From Sphingomonas kyeonggiensis (lineage in GTDB: Bacteria; Pseudomonadota; Alphaproteobacteria; Sphingomonadales; Sphingomonadaceae): a stretch of DNA of 64,000 bases. A program made the translations under genes and the position numbers. The stretch's first letter is position 1; every line of letters starts with the position of its first letter. The stretch covers positions 744,001 to 808,000 of the forward strand of contig NZ_JACHLN010000003.1 in NCBI RefSeq assembly GCF_014204495.1. Direction: 5' to 3'. The notes beneath the pieces were generated by a model, which saw only the letters and a list, made by a program, of their open reading frames with translations, had not been told where the DNA came from and did not search any database. Positions 43,700-52,085 of this stretch are shown one piece after another.

Positions 43700-44707
43700 T
43701 CAGAAGCCGATCACCTTCGCCCGGGTGAAGCGCTTCGCCTCCGCCACCGTCAGCAACCTGCGGTCCGTGCCGGCCGGCGCCGCACCGGGACCCCGGGTCC
43801 CGAATTCCCAGAGCCGCGCTTCGGGCGGGGTCAGGCGACGCGGCTCGCCGTCCGGTCCCTTGTAGCCCATCCAGGTCCAGCCCTCGCGGCGGATATGGCC
43901 GTCCATGAAGCAGCGCAGGAACACCGCCTCGCCGGTCAGCGCCATGTTGCCGCCGGCACGCCAGGGGCGGCCGAGCCAGGTCGAATGCTCGGGCACGCCG
44001 TTCTCGCGCAGCAGGCTGCAATCCGAGAAGACAAGGCCGAATTCCTGCGCCGCCGGGGTGCTCGGCGCAGCGACATAGCCGAAGCTGTCGGTATCCGGCA
44101 CATAGCGGGTGACGATCTCGCAGCGCTCGAACCACGCCGCGCCGCCACCGAAGATGAAGTCCACCCCGCCGGTTATCCGCGTGCCGGTGACCAGGCTGCG
44201 GGCCTGGACGTAGAAAGTGTCCTGATAGCCGAGCAGCGTGCAGCGATCGACGGTGGTGCGGTCCGCCTCGCGGCCGATGGCCAGCGCCACTGCCTGGGCT
44301 CCGTTGCCGGAACCGTCCCGCCGGGCACCGATATAGTCGAAGCTGTTGATGACGATGAGCTCGCGCAGCGCCACCCCCGGCGCGGCAATGGTCAGCGTTG
44401 CCGAGCCGCCGGTGCCCCAGGTGCCGCCGCCCGGCTTGGGCGTGCCCGACGCGGTGCCATATTCGATTACCGTGCCGGGCGAACCCTGGAGGGTGAGGCC
44501 GGGCACCCGCACCGTCAGCTTCTCGGTGAACAGGCCGGGCTTGAGCAGGATGCGCCAGGGCCGCCCTGCCTTTTCCGCCTCGGCCAGCGCGGCGCCCAGC
44601 GTGCCGGTGGCGGGATCGACCACCGCGTCCCATTGTTCCGCGCCGCGCGCCTGCGCCGCAATCGGCAGCGACAGCGCGCCGGCGAGAAAGGCGCGCCGGC
44701 CGGTCAT
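43700..44707 (-). CDS. Exported pectinesterase
   Basis: 335 residues from ATG 44707 (overlapping the oxygenase stop by ATGA). A twin-arginine-like signal TGRRAFLAGALSLPIAAQA comes first. The mature part is a pectin methylesterase beta-helix (PF01095) with the catalytic region LLGYQDTFY, GGVDFIFGGG (second catalytic Asp) and LGRPWR. It removes methyl esters from plant pectin in the periplasm or outside. It is the last gene of an operon that begins with proS, an odd setting for a carbohydrate enzyme. A probable GH88/105 hydrolase at the right edge is also pectin-related. Confidence 0.9.
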   Translation of the reverse strand: MTGRRAFLAGALSLPIAAQARGAEQWDAVVDPATGTLGAALAEAEKAGRPWRILLKPGLFTEKLTVRVPGLTLQGSPGTVIEYGTASGTPKPGGGTWGTGGSATLTIAAPGVALRELIVINSFDYIGARRDGSGNGAQAVALAIGREADRTTVDRCTLLGYQDTFYVQARSLVTGTRITGGVDFIFGGGAAWFERCEIVTRYVPDTDSFGYVAAPSTPAAQEFGLVFSDCSLLRENGVPEHSTWLGRPWRAGGNMALTGEAVFLRCFMDGHIRREGWTWMGYKGPDGEPRRLTPPEARLWEFGTRGPGAAPAGTDRRLLTVAEAKRFTRAKVIGF

Positions 44708-45306
44708 CCCCAGCGATAGTTGAAGCTGATGCTGATCCGCACTTCCTTGCCCGAGCCGGGCGGGACTTCGTGGCGCAGCCAGCTTTCCCAGAGCAGCACG
44801 GTGCCGGGCTCGGGAAGGATCTCGACGAAGCTCTGCAGTTCCTCCGGCGCGTCCTCGAGCCGTGGCGGGGCGGCCATCATCATCGCCAGCCGCGGATCCT
44901 CGAGCTTGAGGCCGCGCGAACCCTTGGGAAGCGAGACGTAGAGCGTGCCCGAGACGACGCTGTGCGGATGGATGTGCGCGCCATGCCCGCCCTTGCCGTC
45001 GAGCACATTGACCCAGAGGCTGTCGAGCTTGAGCTTCTTGCCGCCGAGATCGAAGGCGCAGGCCTTGGCGAATTTGGCGACATGCTTGTCGAGCAGGCGC
45101 TTCAGGTCCGCGAAATTGGGGTCGCGGATCGGCAGGTCGTCGAGCGAGGCGTAGCTGGTATAGCCGCGATAATGGTTCTCGCGGCACCAGCGGCGGCCGG
45201 CGCCGTCGTCCTCGGCGAGCTGAAGGCAGGAATCCTCCAGCGCGTCGAGGAGATCGTCGTCACCCAGCGGCTCCTGGTAGAGCAACGAAGCGAACAGCGT
45301 GCGCAT
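44704..45306 (-). CDS. TIGR02466-type 2-oxoglutarate/Fe(II) oxygenase-like protein
   Basis: 200 residues, ATG 45306 overlapping the proS stop by one base (TGATG). The jelly-roll shows the metal motif HIHPHSVVSGTLYVS (His-x-His start) and the distal His and Arg in WLRHEVPPG and VRISISFNYRW, consistent with the putative 2OG-Fe(II) oxygenase family TIGR02466. The substrate is unknown. Coupling to prolyl-tRNA synthetase raises the possibility of a prolyl- or tRNA-directed hydroxylase; this is only a hypothesis. Confidence 0.82.
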   Translation of the reverse strand: MRTLFASLLYQEPLGDDDLLDALEDSCLQLAEDDGAGRRWCRENHYRGYTSYASLDDLPIRDPNFADLKRLLDKHVAKFAKACAFDLGGKKLKLDSLWVNVLDGKGGHGAHIHPHSVVSGTLYVSLPKGSRGLKLEDPRLAMMMAAPPRLEDAPEELQSFVEILPEPGTVLLWESWLRHEVPPGSGKEVRISISFNYRWG

Positions 45307-46841
45307 CAGTACGCACGCGCCACCAGGATCCGCTCCACCGCCGGCGCGCCGGTGAAGATGCAGGTGCCGGTGGCCGGTGCCGCGTCGTTCGACACGTTGC
45401 GGAAGGTCAGCTTGAGCGCCTTGATCCGCTCGACCACCTTGTCGAGCTCGGCGCCGGTCGGCTTCGACCATTCGACCTCGACCCAGCCCGGGAACTTGCC
45501 GGCATTCTCGAAATAGCTTTCGAGGCCAGCGAAGTCGGTCACGTCGCGGACGATATTGGCGTCGGTACGCGCCTTGGCCTGATCGAACAGGGTCTTCTGT
45601 ATACCCTCCAGCGTGCCGACCACATCACCCAGGAACGCATCGCGGGCGACGATCTGCGAGTTGAGCTTGCCGTCTTCCTTGTAGAGGTCGGTGCGCACGG
45701 TGACCGAGACATTGCCCCCGGCCATGTCGCGCCCGCCGACTTCGACGACGATCGGCGCGCCCTTCTTGATCCAGCCCCAGCGCTTGGTGACGGCCTTGAT
45801 CGCCTTGAGGTCGAGCAGCGCGCGCACCGGCTCGCCGAATGCCTGAAGCTTCCCAAGCTCCTGCTGCACGCCCTGGCAATATTCGATCAGCGCGGCGTCT
45901 TCGTCATTGTCGCGCAGCATCGGCACGATCACGACCTGCCACGGCGCCAGGCGCGGCGGCACGCGCATGCCGTCGTCATCGCCGTGCGTCATGATCATGC
46001 CGCCGATCATCCGGGTCGACATGCCCCAGCTGATCGTCTGGGCCAGCTCCTGCTGGCCTTCCGAATTCTGGAACTTGATGTCCTGCGCGGAGGAGAAGGT
46101 GGTGCCGAGGAAGTGGCTGGTGCCGGCCTGCAGCGCCTTGCCGTCCTGCATCATCGCTTCGATGCTGTAGGTCGAGACGGCGCCCGGGAAGCGCTCATTC
46201 TCGGGCTTCTCGCCGGCGATCACCGGCATCGCCGCGCACTCCTCGGCGAAGCTGCGGTAGATTTCGAGGCCCTTGAGCGTTTCCGCCCGCGCCTGCTCGG
46301 CAGTGGCATAGGCGGCGTGCGCTTCCTGCCAGAGGAACTCGCTGGTGCGCAGGAACATGCGGGTGCGCATCTCCCAGCGGACGACGTTGGCCCACTGGTT
46401 GATCTGCACCGGCAGGTCGCGCCACGACTGGACCCAGCGGCTGAACGCGGCGCCGATCACCGTCTCCGAAGTCGGGCGCACGATCAGCGGTTCCTCAAGC
46501 TTCGCCGTGGGATCGGGCATCAGCCCGCCCTTGCCGTCGGCGATCAGCCGGTGGTGGGTGACCACCGCCATTTCCTTGGCGAAGCCCTCGACGTGATCGG
46601 CTTCCTTCTCGAAATAGGAGAGCGGGATGAACACCGGGAAATAGGTGTTGTCATAGCCGGCGCCCTTGATGCGGTCGTCAAGCAGGCGCTGGATCCGCTC
46701 CCAGACGCCATAGCCCCATGGCCGGATGACCATGCACCCGCGCACGCCGCTCTCCTCGGCCATGTCGGCCTCGGTGATGACGGTCTGATACCATTCGGCG
46801 AAATTGGCTTCGCGGGTGACGTTGAGCGCATGCTTGATCAT
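45306..46841 (-). CDS. proS: Prolyl-tRNA synthetase, archaeal/eukaryotic-type
   Basis: 511 residues from ATG 46841. Class II catalytic core: motif 1 around GVRGCMVIRPWGY, motif 2 VVRWEMRTRMFLRTSEFLWQE, and motif 3 as an acidic GMRVPPRLAPWQVVIVP segment, with the SETV and GTSHFLG substrate loops. There is no editing insertion between motifs 2 and 3, and the C-terminal extension ends in aromatic ARAY, the hallmark of the archaeal/eukaryotic ProRS type rather than the long bacterial one. It charges tRNA-Pro. It heads the operon with the oxygenase and pectinesterase, and module B lies upstream. Confidence 0.94.
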   Translation of the reverse strand: MIKHALNVTREANFAEWYQTVITEADMAEESGVRGCMVIRPWGYGVWERIQRLLDDRIKGAGYDNTYFPVFIPLSYFEKEADHVEGFAKEMAVVTHHRLIADGKGGLMPDPTAKLEEPLIVRPTSETVIGAAFSRWVQSWRDLPVQINQWANVVRWEMRTRMFLRTSEFLWQEAHAAYATAEQARAETLKGLEIYRSFAEECAAMPVIAGEKPENERFPGAVSTYSIEAMMQDGKALQAGTSHFLGTTFSSAQDIKFQNSEGQQELAQTISWGMSTRMIGGMIMTHGDDDGMRVPPRLAPWQVVIVPMLRDNDEDAALIEYCQGVQQELGKLQAFGEPVRALLDLKAIKAVTKRWGWIKKGAPIVVEVGGRDMAGGNVSVTVRTDLYKEDGKLNSQIVARDAFLGDVVGTLEGIQKTLFDQAKARTDANIVRDVTDFAGLESYFENAGKFPGWVEVEWSKPTGAELDKVVERIKALKLTFRNVSNDAAPATGTCIFTGAPAVERILVARAY

Positions 46842-46907
46842 GGCGGTGCCTGTAATTCCCTGCCCGGCCCGCCGCAAGCGAGCCGATATTCGCGGCGTTG
46901 ATTGCGA

Positions 46908-46992
46908 GATTCATTGAATCTCTTGAATCACCCGTACGTGCGCGTGGCACCGTCGGGACCAACATCGTGGTGACAAATCAAATCCTACATTG
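46908..46992 (-). promoter_or_regulatory. Upstream module B: CAATGTAGGATTT ... GATTCAATGAATC
   Basis: On the minus strand CAATGTAGGATTT (46992-46980) is followed by TCAAGAGATTCAATGAATC ending at 46908, 66 bases before proS. Both blocks equal those of module A (34232-34348). Three GANTC methylation sites lie within 22 bases here (46908, 46916, 46925). The intervening sequence differs in length from module A, so the blocks, not the spacer, seem to be what is conserved. Confidence 0.5.
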
Positions 46993-47070
46993 CCAGCGCC
47001 ATCGGCACCGGCACCCGGCTTGATTCCACCGGCCCGGCTCGCTCTACTGCGCGCCAGGGGGAATCGGGGC

Positions 47071-47868
47071 ATGGAACAGCGGGATGTGGCGGGGCGCGAA
47101 TTCTCGCGCTCGGGGCTTGTCGTCGGGATCATCGTGCTGCTGGTTGCGGCGGTGGGCCTCGGCGGCGCCTTATGGTTCGGCGCGAAGCTGCAACAACAGG
47201 CGCAATCGCCCGAGGGCATCGCCGAGTCGATCCTGAAGGATCGCAAGGGCGCGCCTTTCTTCGAGGCGCTGCGGGACAATTATCCCAAGGAATTCGCCGA
47301 CTATACCGCGCTGCTTTCCCGCCGCGTGCGCGAAGGCGCGACGCGCGAGCAGATCCGGGCCGAGAGCTTCATCTGGATGCAGGCGACCACCCAGCGCCAT
47401 CTCGACGAGTTCGTGCAGGCGCCGCACGGCGACCTCAACCTCTATCGCCAGATGGAAATCCAGCTGGTCGAGACGATGCAGCAGGAGGATGTGCGGCTGT
47501 GCGGCCAATATGCGATGGGGACGCTGCGCCCCGGCACGCGCTACCCGCCCCAGACCGCCGAGCGGCTGATCGAAGTCGCCGCGTCCTGGATCACCGCCTC
47601 CGCCGGCGGGCGCGACCATCCCGCCGATCGCAAGATCCCGAAGGGCGACATCTCCGAAGCGGATGCCGTCGCGCTGGTGACGAACATGCGGCACGCGGGG
47701 ATGAGCCAGACCGACCTGGAGGTCTGGACCGATCCCGCGCGGATGGCGCGGGCGCGGCCGGAGCAGCAATGCGCGATCGGCCTGTACCTGCTGAAAGGCA
47801 TCGTCGAGATGCCCCACGCCCCGGCCGACCGGGTGACCGGCTGGCTCGCCTCGCAGAAACTGCCCTGA
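47071..47868 (+). CDS. Membrane-anchored protein of unknown function (265 aa)
   Basis: 265 residues from ATG 47071 (AGGGGGAATCGGGGC upstream). One N-terminal membrane helix (about 13-35, GLVVGIIVLLVAAVGLGGALW) precedes a helical extracytoplasmic domain with Cys at VRLCGQY and QQCAIGL and RKIPKGDISEADAVALV. No family is recognised. It is divergent from proS and shares module B's region as promoter space. It could be a periplasmic scaffold or assembly factor; there is no direct evidence. Confidence 0.6.
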   Translation: MEQRDVAGREFSRSGLVVGIIVLLVAAVGLGGALWFGAKLQQQAQSPEGIAESILKDRKGAPFFEALRDNYPKEFADYTALLSRRVREGATREQIRAESFIWMQATTQRHLDEFVQAPHGDLNLYRQMEIQLVETMQQEDVRLCGQYAMGTLRPGTRYPPQTAERLIEVAASWITASAGGRDHPADRKIPKGDISEADAVALVTNMRHAGMSQTDLEVWTDPARMARARPEQQCAIGLYLLKGIVEMPHAPADRVTGWLASQKLP

Positions 47869-47918
47869 ACGCGCCCGCCGACATTGCCCCCGCGCGCGAC
47901 TTTCCCTAGCGCCGGGGA

Positions 47919-48824
47919 ATGGCGGGCGATCACATCCTCAAGGGCATCCTGCTGCGATTGTTCGCGGTCGCCTGTCTCGCCACCATGTCCGCGCTGATCA
48001 AGCTGGCCGAGGCGCGCGGCGCCGGGCTGGTCGAGACGATGTTCCACCGCCAGCTCTGGGCGGTGCCGCTGGTGACCGCCTGGATCGCCACCGGACCCGG
48101 CCTGGCATCGATCCGCACCGAGCGCTTCGGCGCGCATGTCTCGCGCACCGCGGTGGGGCTTACCGGCATGATCTTCACCTTCGGCGCGGTGCTGCTGCTG
48201 CCGCTGGCCGAGGCGGTGACCTTCCAGTTCACCGTGCCGATCTTCGCAACGATCCTGGGCGCGGTGCTACTCAAGGAGCCGACCGGCTGGCACCGCTGGG
48301 GCGCGGTCGTGGTCGGCTTCCTCGGCGTGCTGATCGTCACCCAGCCGTGGAGCGCGCATGTGCCGCTGTTCGGCGCGACCGTCGGCCTGCTCGCCGCGCT
48401 GTTCGTGGCGATCGTCGCGATCCTGCTGCGCCAGATCGGCAAGACCGAGCCGACGGGGACGACGGTGTTCTGGTTCTCGGTCCTGTCGGTGCCGGTGCTG
48501 GCGATCCCCTATGCCTTCCAGGTCAAGCCGCACGACCCGATGACCTGGGCGATCCTGGTGGGCATCGGGCTGATCGGCGGCGTCGGCCAGTTGGCGCTCA
48601 CCGGATCGGTGAAGCATGCCCCGGTCAGCGCGGTGGTGCCGATGGACTATTCGAGCCTGATCTGGGGCACGCTCTATGGCTGGGCTATCTTCGGCATGTG
48701 GCCGAGCGGCTGGACCTGGCTCGGCGCCCCGGTGATCATCGCCAGCGGGCTGTACATCGTCTGGCGCGAGCGCAAGCGCGGGGTGGGCCCGGCGGTGACG
48801 AGTGCGGAGATGGAGCCGGTTTAG
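47919..48824 (+). CDS. DMT-superfamily (EamA) transporter
   Basis: 301 residues, ATG 47919. Ten membrane helices in two EamA repeats, with FRQ-type motif in ETMFHRQLWAVPL, LPLAEAVTFQFTVPIFATILG at the end of repeat 1 and APVSAVVPMDYSSLIWG in repeat 2. Family members export metabolites such as amino acids, purines or S-adenosylmethionine; the substrate is not predictable. It follows the 265-aa gene by 50 bases and a terminator hairpin closes it. Confidence 0.9.
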   Translation: MAGDHILKGILLRLFAVACLATMSALIKLAEARGAGLVETMFHRQLWAVPLVTAWIATGPGLASIRTERFGAHVSRTAVGLTGMIFTFGAVLLLPLAEAVTFQFTVPIFATILGAVLLKEPTGWHRWGAVVVGFLGVLIVTQPWSAHVPLFGATVGLLAALFVAIVAILLRQIGKTEPTGTTVFWFSVLSVPVLAIPYAFQVKPHDPMTWAILVGIGLIGGVGQLALTGSVKHAPVSAVVPMDYSSLIWGTLYGWAIFGMWPSGWTWLGAPVIIASGLYIVWRERKRGVGPAVTSAEMEPV

Positions 48825-48834
48825 GGTTTCTCTA

Positions 48835-48859
48835 AATCCTCCCCCGGGGGGGGAGGATT
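48835..48859. terminator. Bidirectional hairpin terminator
   Basis: AATCCTCCCCC (48835-48845) pairs with GGGGGAGGATT (48849-48859) around a GGG loop. It lies between the convergent DMT transporter and DUF938 genes. Confidence 0.6.
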
Positions 48860-48866
48860 GTTCGCC

Positions 48867-49448
48867 TCATCCCTTCCGATACACCAGCATCAGGTTGTTC
48901 GCCGGCATCTCGACCAGCCGGGCCAGCGCCAGCCCCTCCACCGCGGCCGCCGCACTAACCGCCTCGACGAAGCGCAGCCCGAAGCGCGGGTCCTTGTCCT
49001 TGAGCCACAGCTCGAACGCCTCGTTCGACGGCGCGGTCTCCACGCCCTCGCGACGATAGGGTCCATAGAGGATCAGCGGCGCGCCCTGCGCCAGCACCCT
49101 GCCCGCGCCGGCGAGCAGGCCGAGCGTTGCTTGCCACGGGCTGATATGGACCATGTTGACGCAGAGCAGTGCGTCCGCCGACGGGAAGTCGCCGGACGCC
49201 GCATCGATCTCCAGCGGCGGCTCGACATTGTGCAGCTCGGCGCACCAGTCGGCGATCGAGGCCAGCGCGTCGGCATCGGGATCGCTCGGCTGCCAGGTCA
49301 GGCCGGGGAAGCGCTCGGCGAAGACGGCGCAATGCTCGCCGGTCCCGCTGGCGATCTCCAGCACAATGCCGCTGGCCGGCAGTTCCTCGGCGAGCACCGC
49401 GGCGATCGGATCGCGGTTGCGCTCGGTGGCGGGCGCGTGCCGCCTCAT
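48867..49448 (-). CDS. DUF938 class I methyltransferase
   Basis: 193 residues from ATG 49448. SAM-binding motif VLEIASGTGEHCAVFAERFP near residues 29-48 and the acidic residue in LTWQPSDPD are typical of class I methyltransferases; the family is DUF938, whose members start RRHAPATERNRDPI as here. The target is unknown. It overlaps the stop of the 169-aa membrane protein gene by ATGA, so the two are coupled. Confidence 0.88.
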   Translation of the reverse strand: MRRHAPATERNRDPIAAVLAEELPASGIVLEIASGTGEHCAVFAERFPGLTWQPSDPDADALASIADWCAELHNVEPPLEIDAASGDFPSADALLCVNMVHISPWQATLGLLAGAGRVLAQGAPLILYGPYRREGVETAPSNEAFELWLKDKDPRFGLRFVEAVSAAAAVEGLALARLVEMPANNLMLVYRKG

Positions 49449-49954
49449 GCCGCGCGCGCTTGCTCGAGCAGACGACGGGCGCGCAGGAACATCTCGACGC
49501 GCTGCATGGTCAGCATGCCCAGCGCGAAGGCGATCAGCACGTCGGTCATCGCCATCACGTCGAAATGGACGCCGGGAATGCCGAGCGACTCCGCGTTGCG
49601 CGCGCCGGTGCGGATCAGCACGAGGACGAGGATGAAGGCCATCGCGGCGAGCGAGCCCTTTTGCGAGATCTCGTGCGTCTCCGGGTTCACCGCGATGTGC
49701 ATCATCCGCCCGCGCTGCCAGCCGAGCGCGGCGCCGGCGAGCAGCGCGGCAAAGGCGGCGACCCAGGTCATCGGCGAGGGTGGCAGGTTCCAGAAGGTCA
49801 CGCCCGCGATGACGATGTAGAGCGCGGGCACCACCCACAGCCATTCGATCTTGAGCGGGCGCTCGCGGGTGAGCCGCCGCATGCGCAGCGCCAGGACGAG
49901 CAGCACGATGGCGATCGGAATCAGGTTGAACAGCGGATTGTGCTGGCCTTGCAT
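49445..49954 (-). CDS. Multi-span membrane protein (169 aa), CcdC/DUF1453-like
   Basis: 169 residues, ATG 49954. Five hydrophobic segments (about 10-25, 42-60, 65-82, 102-115 and 130-150) separated by short basic loops (RMRRLTRERPLK, WQRGRMMH). The pattern resembles the CcdC/DUF1453 membrane family, a weak resemblance by eye. No transport or catalytic motif is evident. It is coupled to the DUF938 methyltransferase downstream. Confidence 0.55.
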   Translation of the reverse strand: MQGQHNPLFNLIPIAIVLLVLALRMRRLTRERPLKIEWLWVVPALYIVIAGVTFWNLPPSPMTWVAAFAALLAGAALGWQRGRMMHIAVNPETHEISQKGSLAAMAFILVLVLIRTGARNAESLGIPGVHFDVMAMTDVLIAFALGMLTMQRVEMFLRARRLLEQARAA

Positions 49955-50083
49955 GGTTTGCCCCCGGAAACTTGCACGTGACTTATATAAGTAATACAGT
50001 TCCTATGCCAGCCGAGTTGCGGTGCAAAGGCAAGAGGATTGCGCATGCGGGATCGCCAGTCCATCAGGGCGTCCGGAGGGTTC

Positions 50084-50557
50084 ATGGACGTCGAACAGGA
50101 TAGCGCTGGCGTGAAATTCGCGCCGGCGGCCGCTTTCATCGGGACATTGGTGGTGGGGCTGGCGCTCGGCAAGCTGCTGGGCAGCCCCGACCTGCCGCTC
50201 AACCACGCAAGCGAGCGCGGGCTCGGCTCATTGGCGACGCTGCTCGGCGTGGGCATCATGCTCTCCGCCGTCGGGCTGTTCCGTGCCGCCGGCACCGATC
50301 CCAAGCCGTGGAAGCGCACCACCGCGCTGATCACCGACGGCGTCTATCGCTGGTCGCGCAACCCGATGTATTTCGGGATGGCGCTGGCCTATGCCGGCGT
50401 GGCGATCTGGCTGGACAGCCTCGTCACGCTGCTGCTGCTGATCCCGCTGCTGCTGGTGATCCAGCGCGAAGTGATCGAGCGCGAGGAGCTGTACCTATCG
50501 GCGAAGTTCGGCGAGCGGTATCTGGCGTACAAGTCCGCCGTCCGCCGCTGGATCTAG
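50084..50557 (+). CDS. Isoprenylcysteine-methyltransferase-like membrane methyltransferase
   Basis: 157 residues from ATG 50084, chosen for the GGAGGG eight bases upstream; an ATG at 50039 is in frame. Four spans with the ICMT/PEMT C-terminal core: LITDGVYRWSRNPMYFGMAL and EEEELY-like acidic EREELYLSAKFGERYLAYK. The SRNPMY and EE motifs bind SAM and the lipid-facing substrate in this superfamily. Bacterial members methylate small lipophilic or polar head groups; the substrate is unknown. Confidence 0.88.
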   Translation: MDVEQDSAGVKFAPAAAFIGTLVVGLALGKLLGSPDLPLNHASERGLGSLATLLGVGIMLSAVGLFRAAGTDPKPWKRTTALITDGVYRWSRNPMYFGMALAYAGVAIWLDSLVTLLLLIPLLLVIQREVIEREELYLSAKFGERYLAYKSAVRRWI

Positions 50558-50582
50558 GCAGCTAGGCGGCCGGTTTCAGCCC

Positions 50583-50909
50583 CTAGGGCCGCCGCGGGAA
50601 GTCGCCGCGGATCGCGACACAGTAGCGCAGCCGCTTTTCCTTGTCGGTCACCGGCACCGGGAGCGCTTTGCGCAGGTCGGGCAGCGCGAAGGTCGTCGAG
50701 CCGTTGCCACCATAGCTGGTGCTGAACAGCGCAAACAGCGCCTGATTGCCCTGGATCGGCAGCAGCCGGCCATCGGCCTCGAGCCAGCCGTCCGGGCAGA
50801 AATCGAAGCCGATCAGCCGCACCTCGCCCACTATCGCGTCGCGCTGGGCATGGGCAGGCGCGGCGAAACCGATGGCGGCGATGGCGGACGCAAGCAGCAC
50901 GATCTTCAT
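50583..50909 (-). CDS. Secreted phage-tail-collar-domain protein
   Basis: 108 residues, ATG 50909. Signal peptide 1-21 (ASAIAAIGFAAPAHAQ). Residues 26-100 match the tail-collar domain (PF07484): GEVRLIGFDFCPDGWLEADG, LLPIQGNQALFALF, YGGNGSTTFALPDLR. Such domains are usual at the start of phage tail fibres and in cytoplasmic microcystin-dependent-protein-like proteins; an exported stand-alone copy is less common. Two Cys (38 and 97) may pair. Function is unassigned. Confidence 0.85.
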   Translation of the reverse strand: MKIVLLASAIAAIGFAAPAHAQRDAIVGEVRLIGFDFCPDGWLEADGRLLPIQGNQALFALFSTSYGGNGSTTFALPDLRKALPVPVTDKEKRLRYCVAIRGDFPRRP

Positions 50910-51035
50910 GGCATTCCCCCCTTAAAAGCTCCCGTGCAGCCTGCCTCAGCGCCCGCGCGCGGTGCAATCGGCATTTGATCGGTTCCGGGGCAGTGCCGCC
51001 CTGAACGAAAGCGCCTGCCGGCACGTTGAGGGGAT

Positions 51036-51947
51036 ATGATCGACGCTCTCGCCCTGCCCGAGCCCCTGCTCCGCCGGATCGGCGCGGCGGCGAGCGAGAT
51101 GATGGGCTCGGCGCCCGGCATGGACTTCGATTTCTCGGCGCCGGCGGGCGAGCCCGCGCTGGTGCCAGCGGAATCGGTGTCGTGGCGGGTATTCAAGAAC
51201 CCGGTCACCCTGTTCATCGGCGGCGTCGCGGCGGTGCTGCTCGAGCTGGCCGAGCCAGGGGTGCGCGACGGGGTGTGGCAGCATTCGAGCTTCCGCACCG
51301 ATGCGCTCACCCGGCTGCGCCGCACGGGCCTTGCGGCGATGATGACGGTCTATGGTCCGCGCAGCCGGGCCGAGGCGATGATCGCCGGGGTGGTGCGCGC
51401 GCATGACCGGGTGGCCGGGATCACCAGCGAGGGCGATAGCTACCGCGCCAATGATCCGGTGCTGCTCGACTGGGTGCAGGCGACCGCCTCCTATGGCTTC
51501 ATCCGCGCCTATCATTTCTATGCCGAACCGCTGAGCTACCGCGAACGCGACAGCGCGCTGGCGGAGGGCGCGGCGGTGGCGCGGCTCTATGGCGCGGTCG
51601 GCGCGCCCAGGAGCGAGGCCCGGATGGCGGCATTGTTCGCGAAGATGGACGCACGGCTGGTGCCGTCGCCGATCATCCACGAGTTCCTCGAGATCATGGC
51701 CAAGGTGCCAGCGCTGCCCTGGGTGGCGCGGCCGTTCCAGAAGATGCTGTTGCGCGCCGCGGTCTCGCTGCTGCCCGATCCGCTGATCGACCGGCTGGGG
51801 CTGGAGGACCGGCGGCTGCGCGGGTTCGAGCGGAAGCTGGTCCGCGCGGTGGCGCGGATGGCCGAGCGGGTGCCGCTGCTGGACTCCCCGCCGGCCAAGG
51901 CAAGCGAGCGGTTGGGCCTGCCGGCCGACTGGTTGTGGAAGCGATAG
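51036..51947 (+). CDS. DUF2236 / MpaB-like oxygenase-domain protein
   Basis: 303 residues, ATG 51036 with TTGAGGGG upstream. DUF2236 pattern: SWRVFKNPVTLFIGGVAAVL, then MMTVYGPRSRAEAMIAGV and VRAHDRV (His ligand candidate), YRANDPVLLDWVQAT and RAYHFY. The family includes the latex-clearing-protein and MpaB-like heme oxygenases. Whether this member binds heme is not certain from sequence. Monocistronic; a REP-like pair follows. Confidence 0.88.
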   Translation: MIDALALPEPLLRRIGAAASEMMGSAPGMDFDFSAPAGEPALVPAESVSWRVFKNPVTLFIGGVAAVLLELAEPGVRDGVWQHSSFRTDALTRLRRTGLAAMMTVYGPRSRAEAMIAGVVRAHDRVAGITSEGDSYRANDPVLLDWVQATASYGFIRAYHFYAEPLSYRERDSALAEGAAVARLYGAVGAPRSEARMAALFAKMDARLVPSPIIHEFLEIMAKVPALPWVARPFQKMLLRAAVSLLPDPLIDRLGLEDRRLRGFERKLVRAVARMAERVPLLDSPPAKASERLGLPADWLWKR

Positions 51948-52073
51948 CTCCCCTTCCTGGAAGGGAGGGGTCGGGGGTGGGTGGAGGCTTGGCGATACTG
52001 CAGCCGAGCGCCCGCTCGATTGCCGTATCGCGTACATCGACCCACCCCTAGCCCCTCCCTCTCAGGGAGGGGG
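51948..52073. repeat. Large inverted REP-like repeat pair
   Basis: CTCCCCTTCCTGG...GGTGGGT (51948-51982) faces ACCCACCCCTAGCCCCTCCC...GGGGG (52039-52073). The arms are imperfect inverted copies, each with its own small hairpin (CCTTCC/GGAAGG and CCCTCCCTC/GAGGGAGGGG type). They lie between the convergent ends of the DUF2236 gene and gcvPB, and can act as a bidirectional transcript end. Confidence 0.65.
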
Positions 52074-52085
52074 ACCAGAAGGTTC

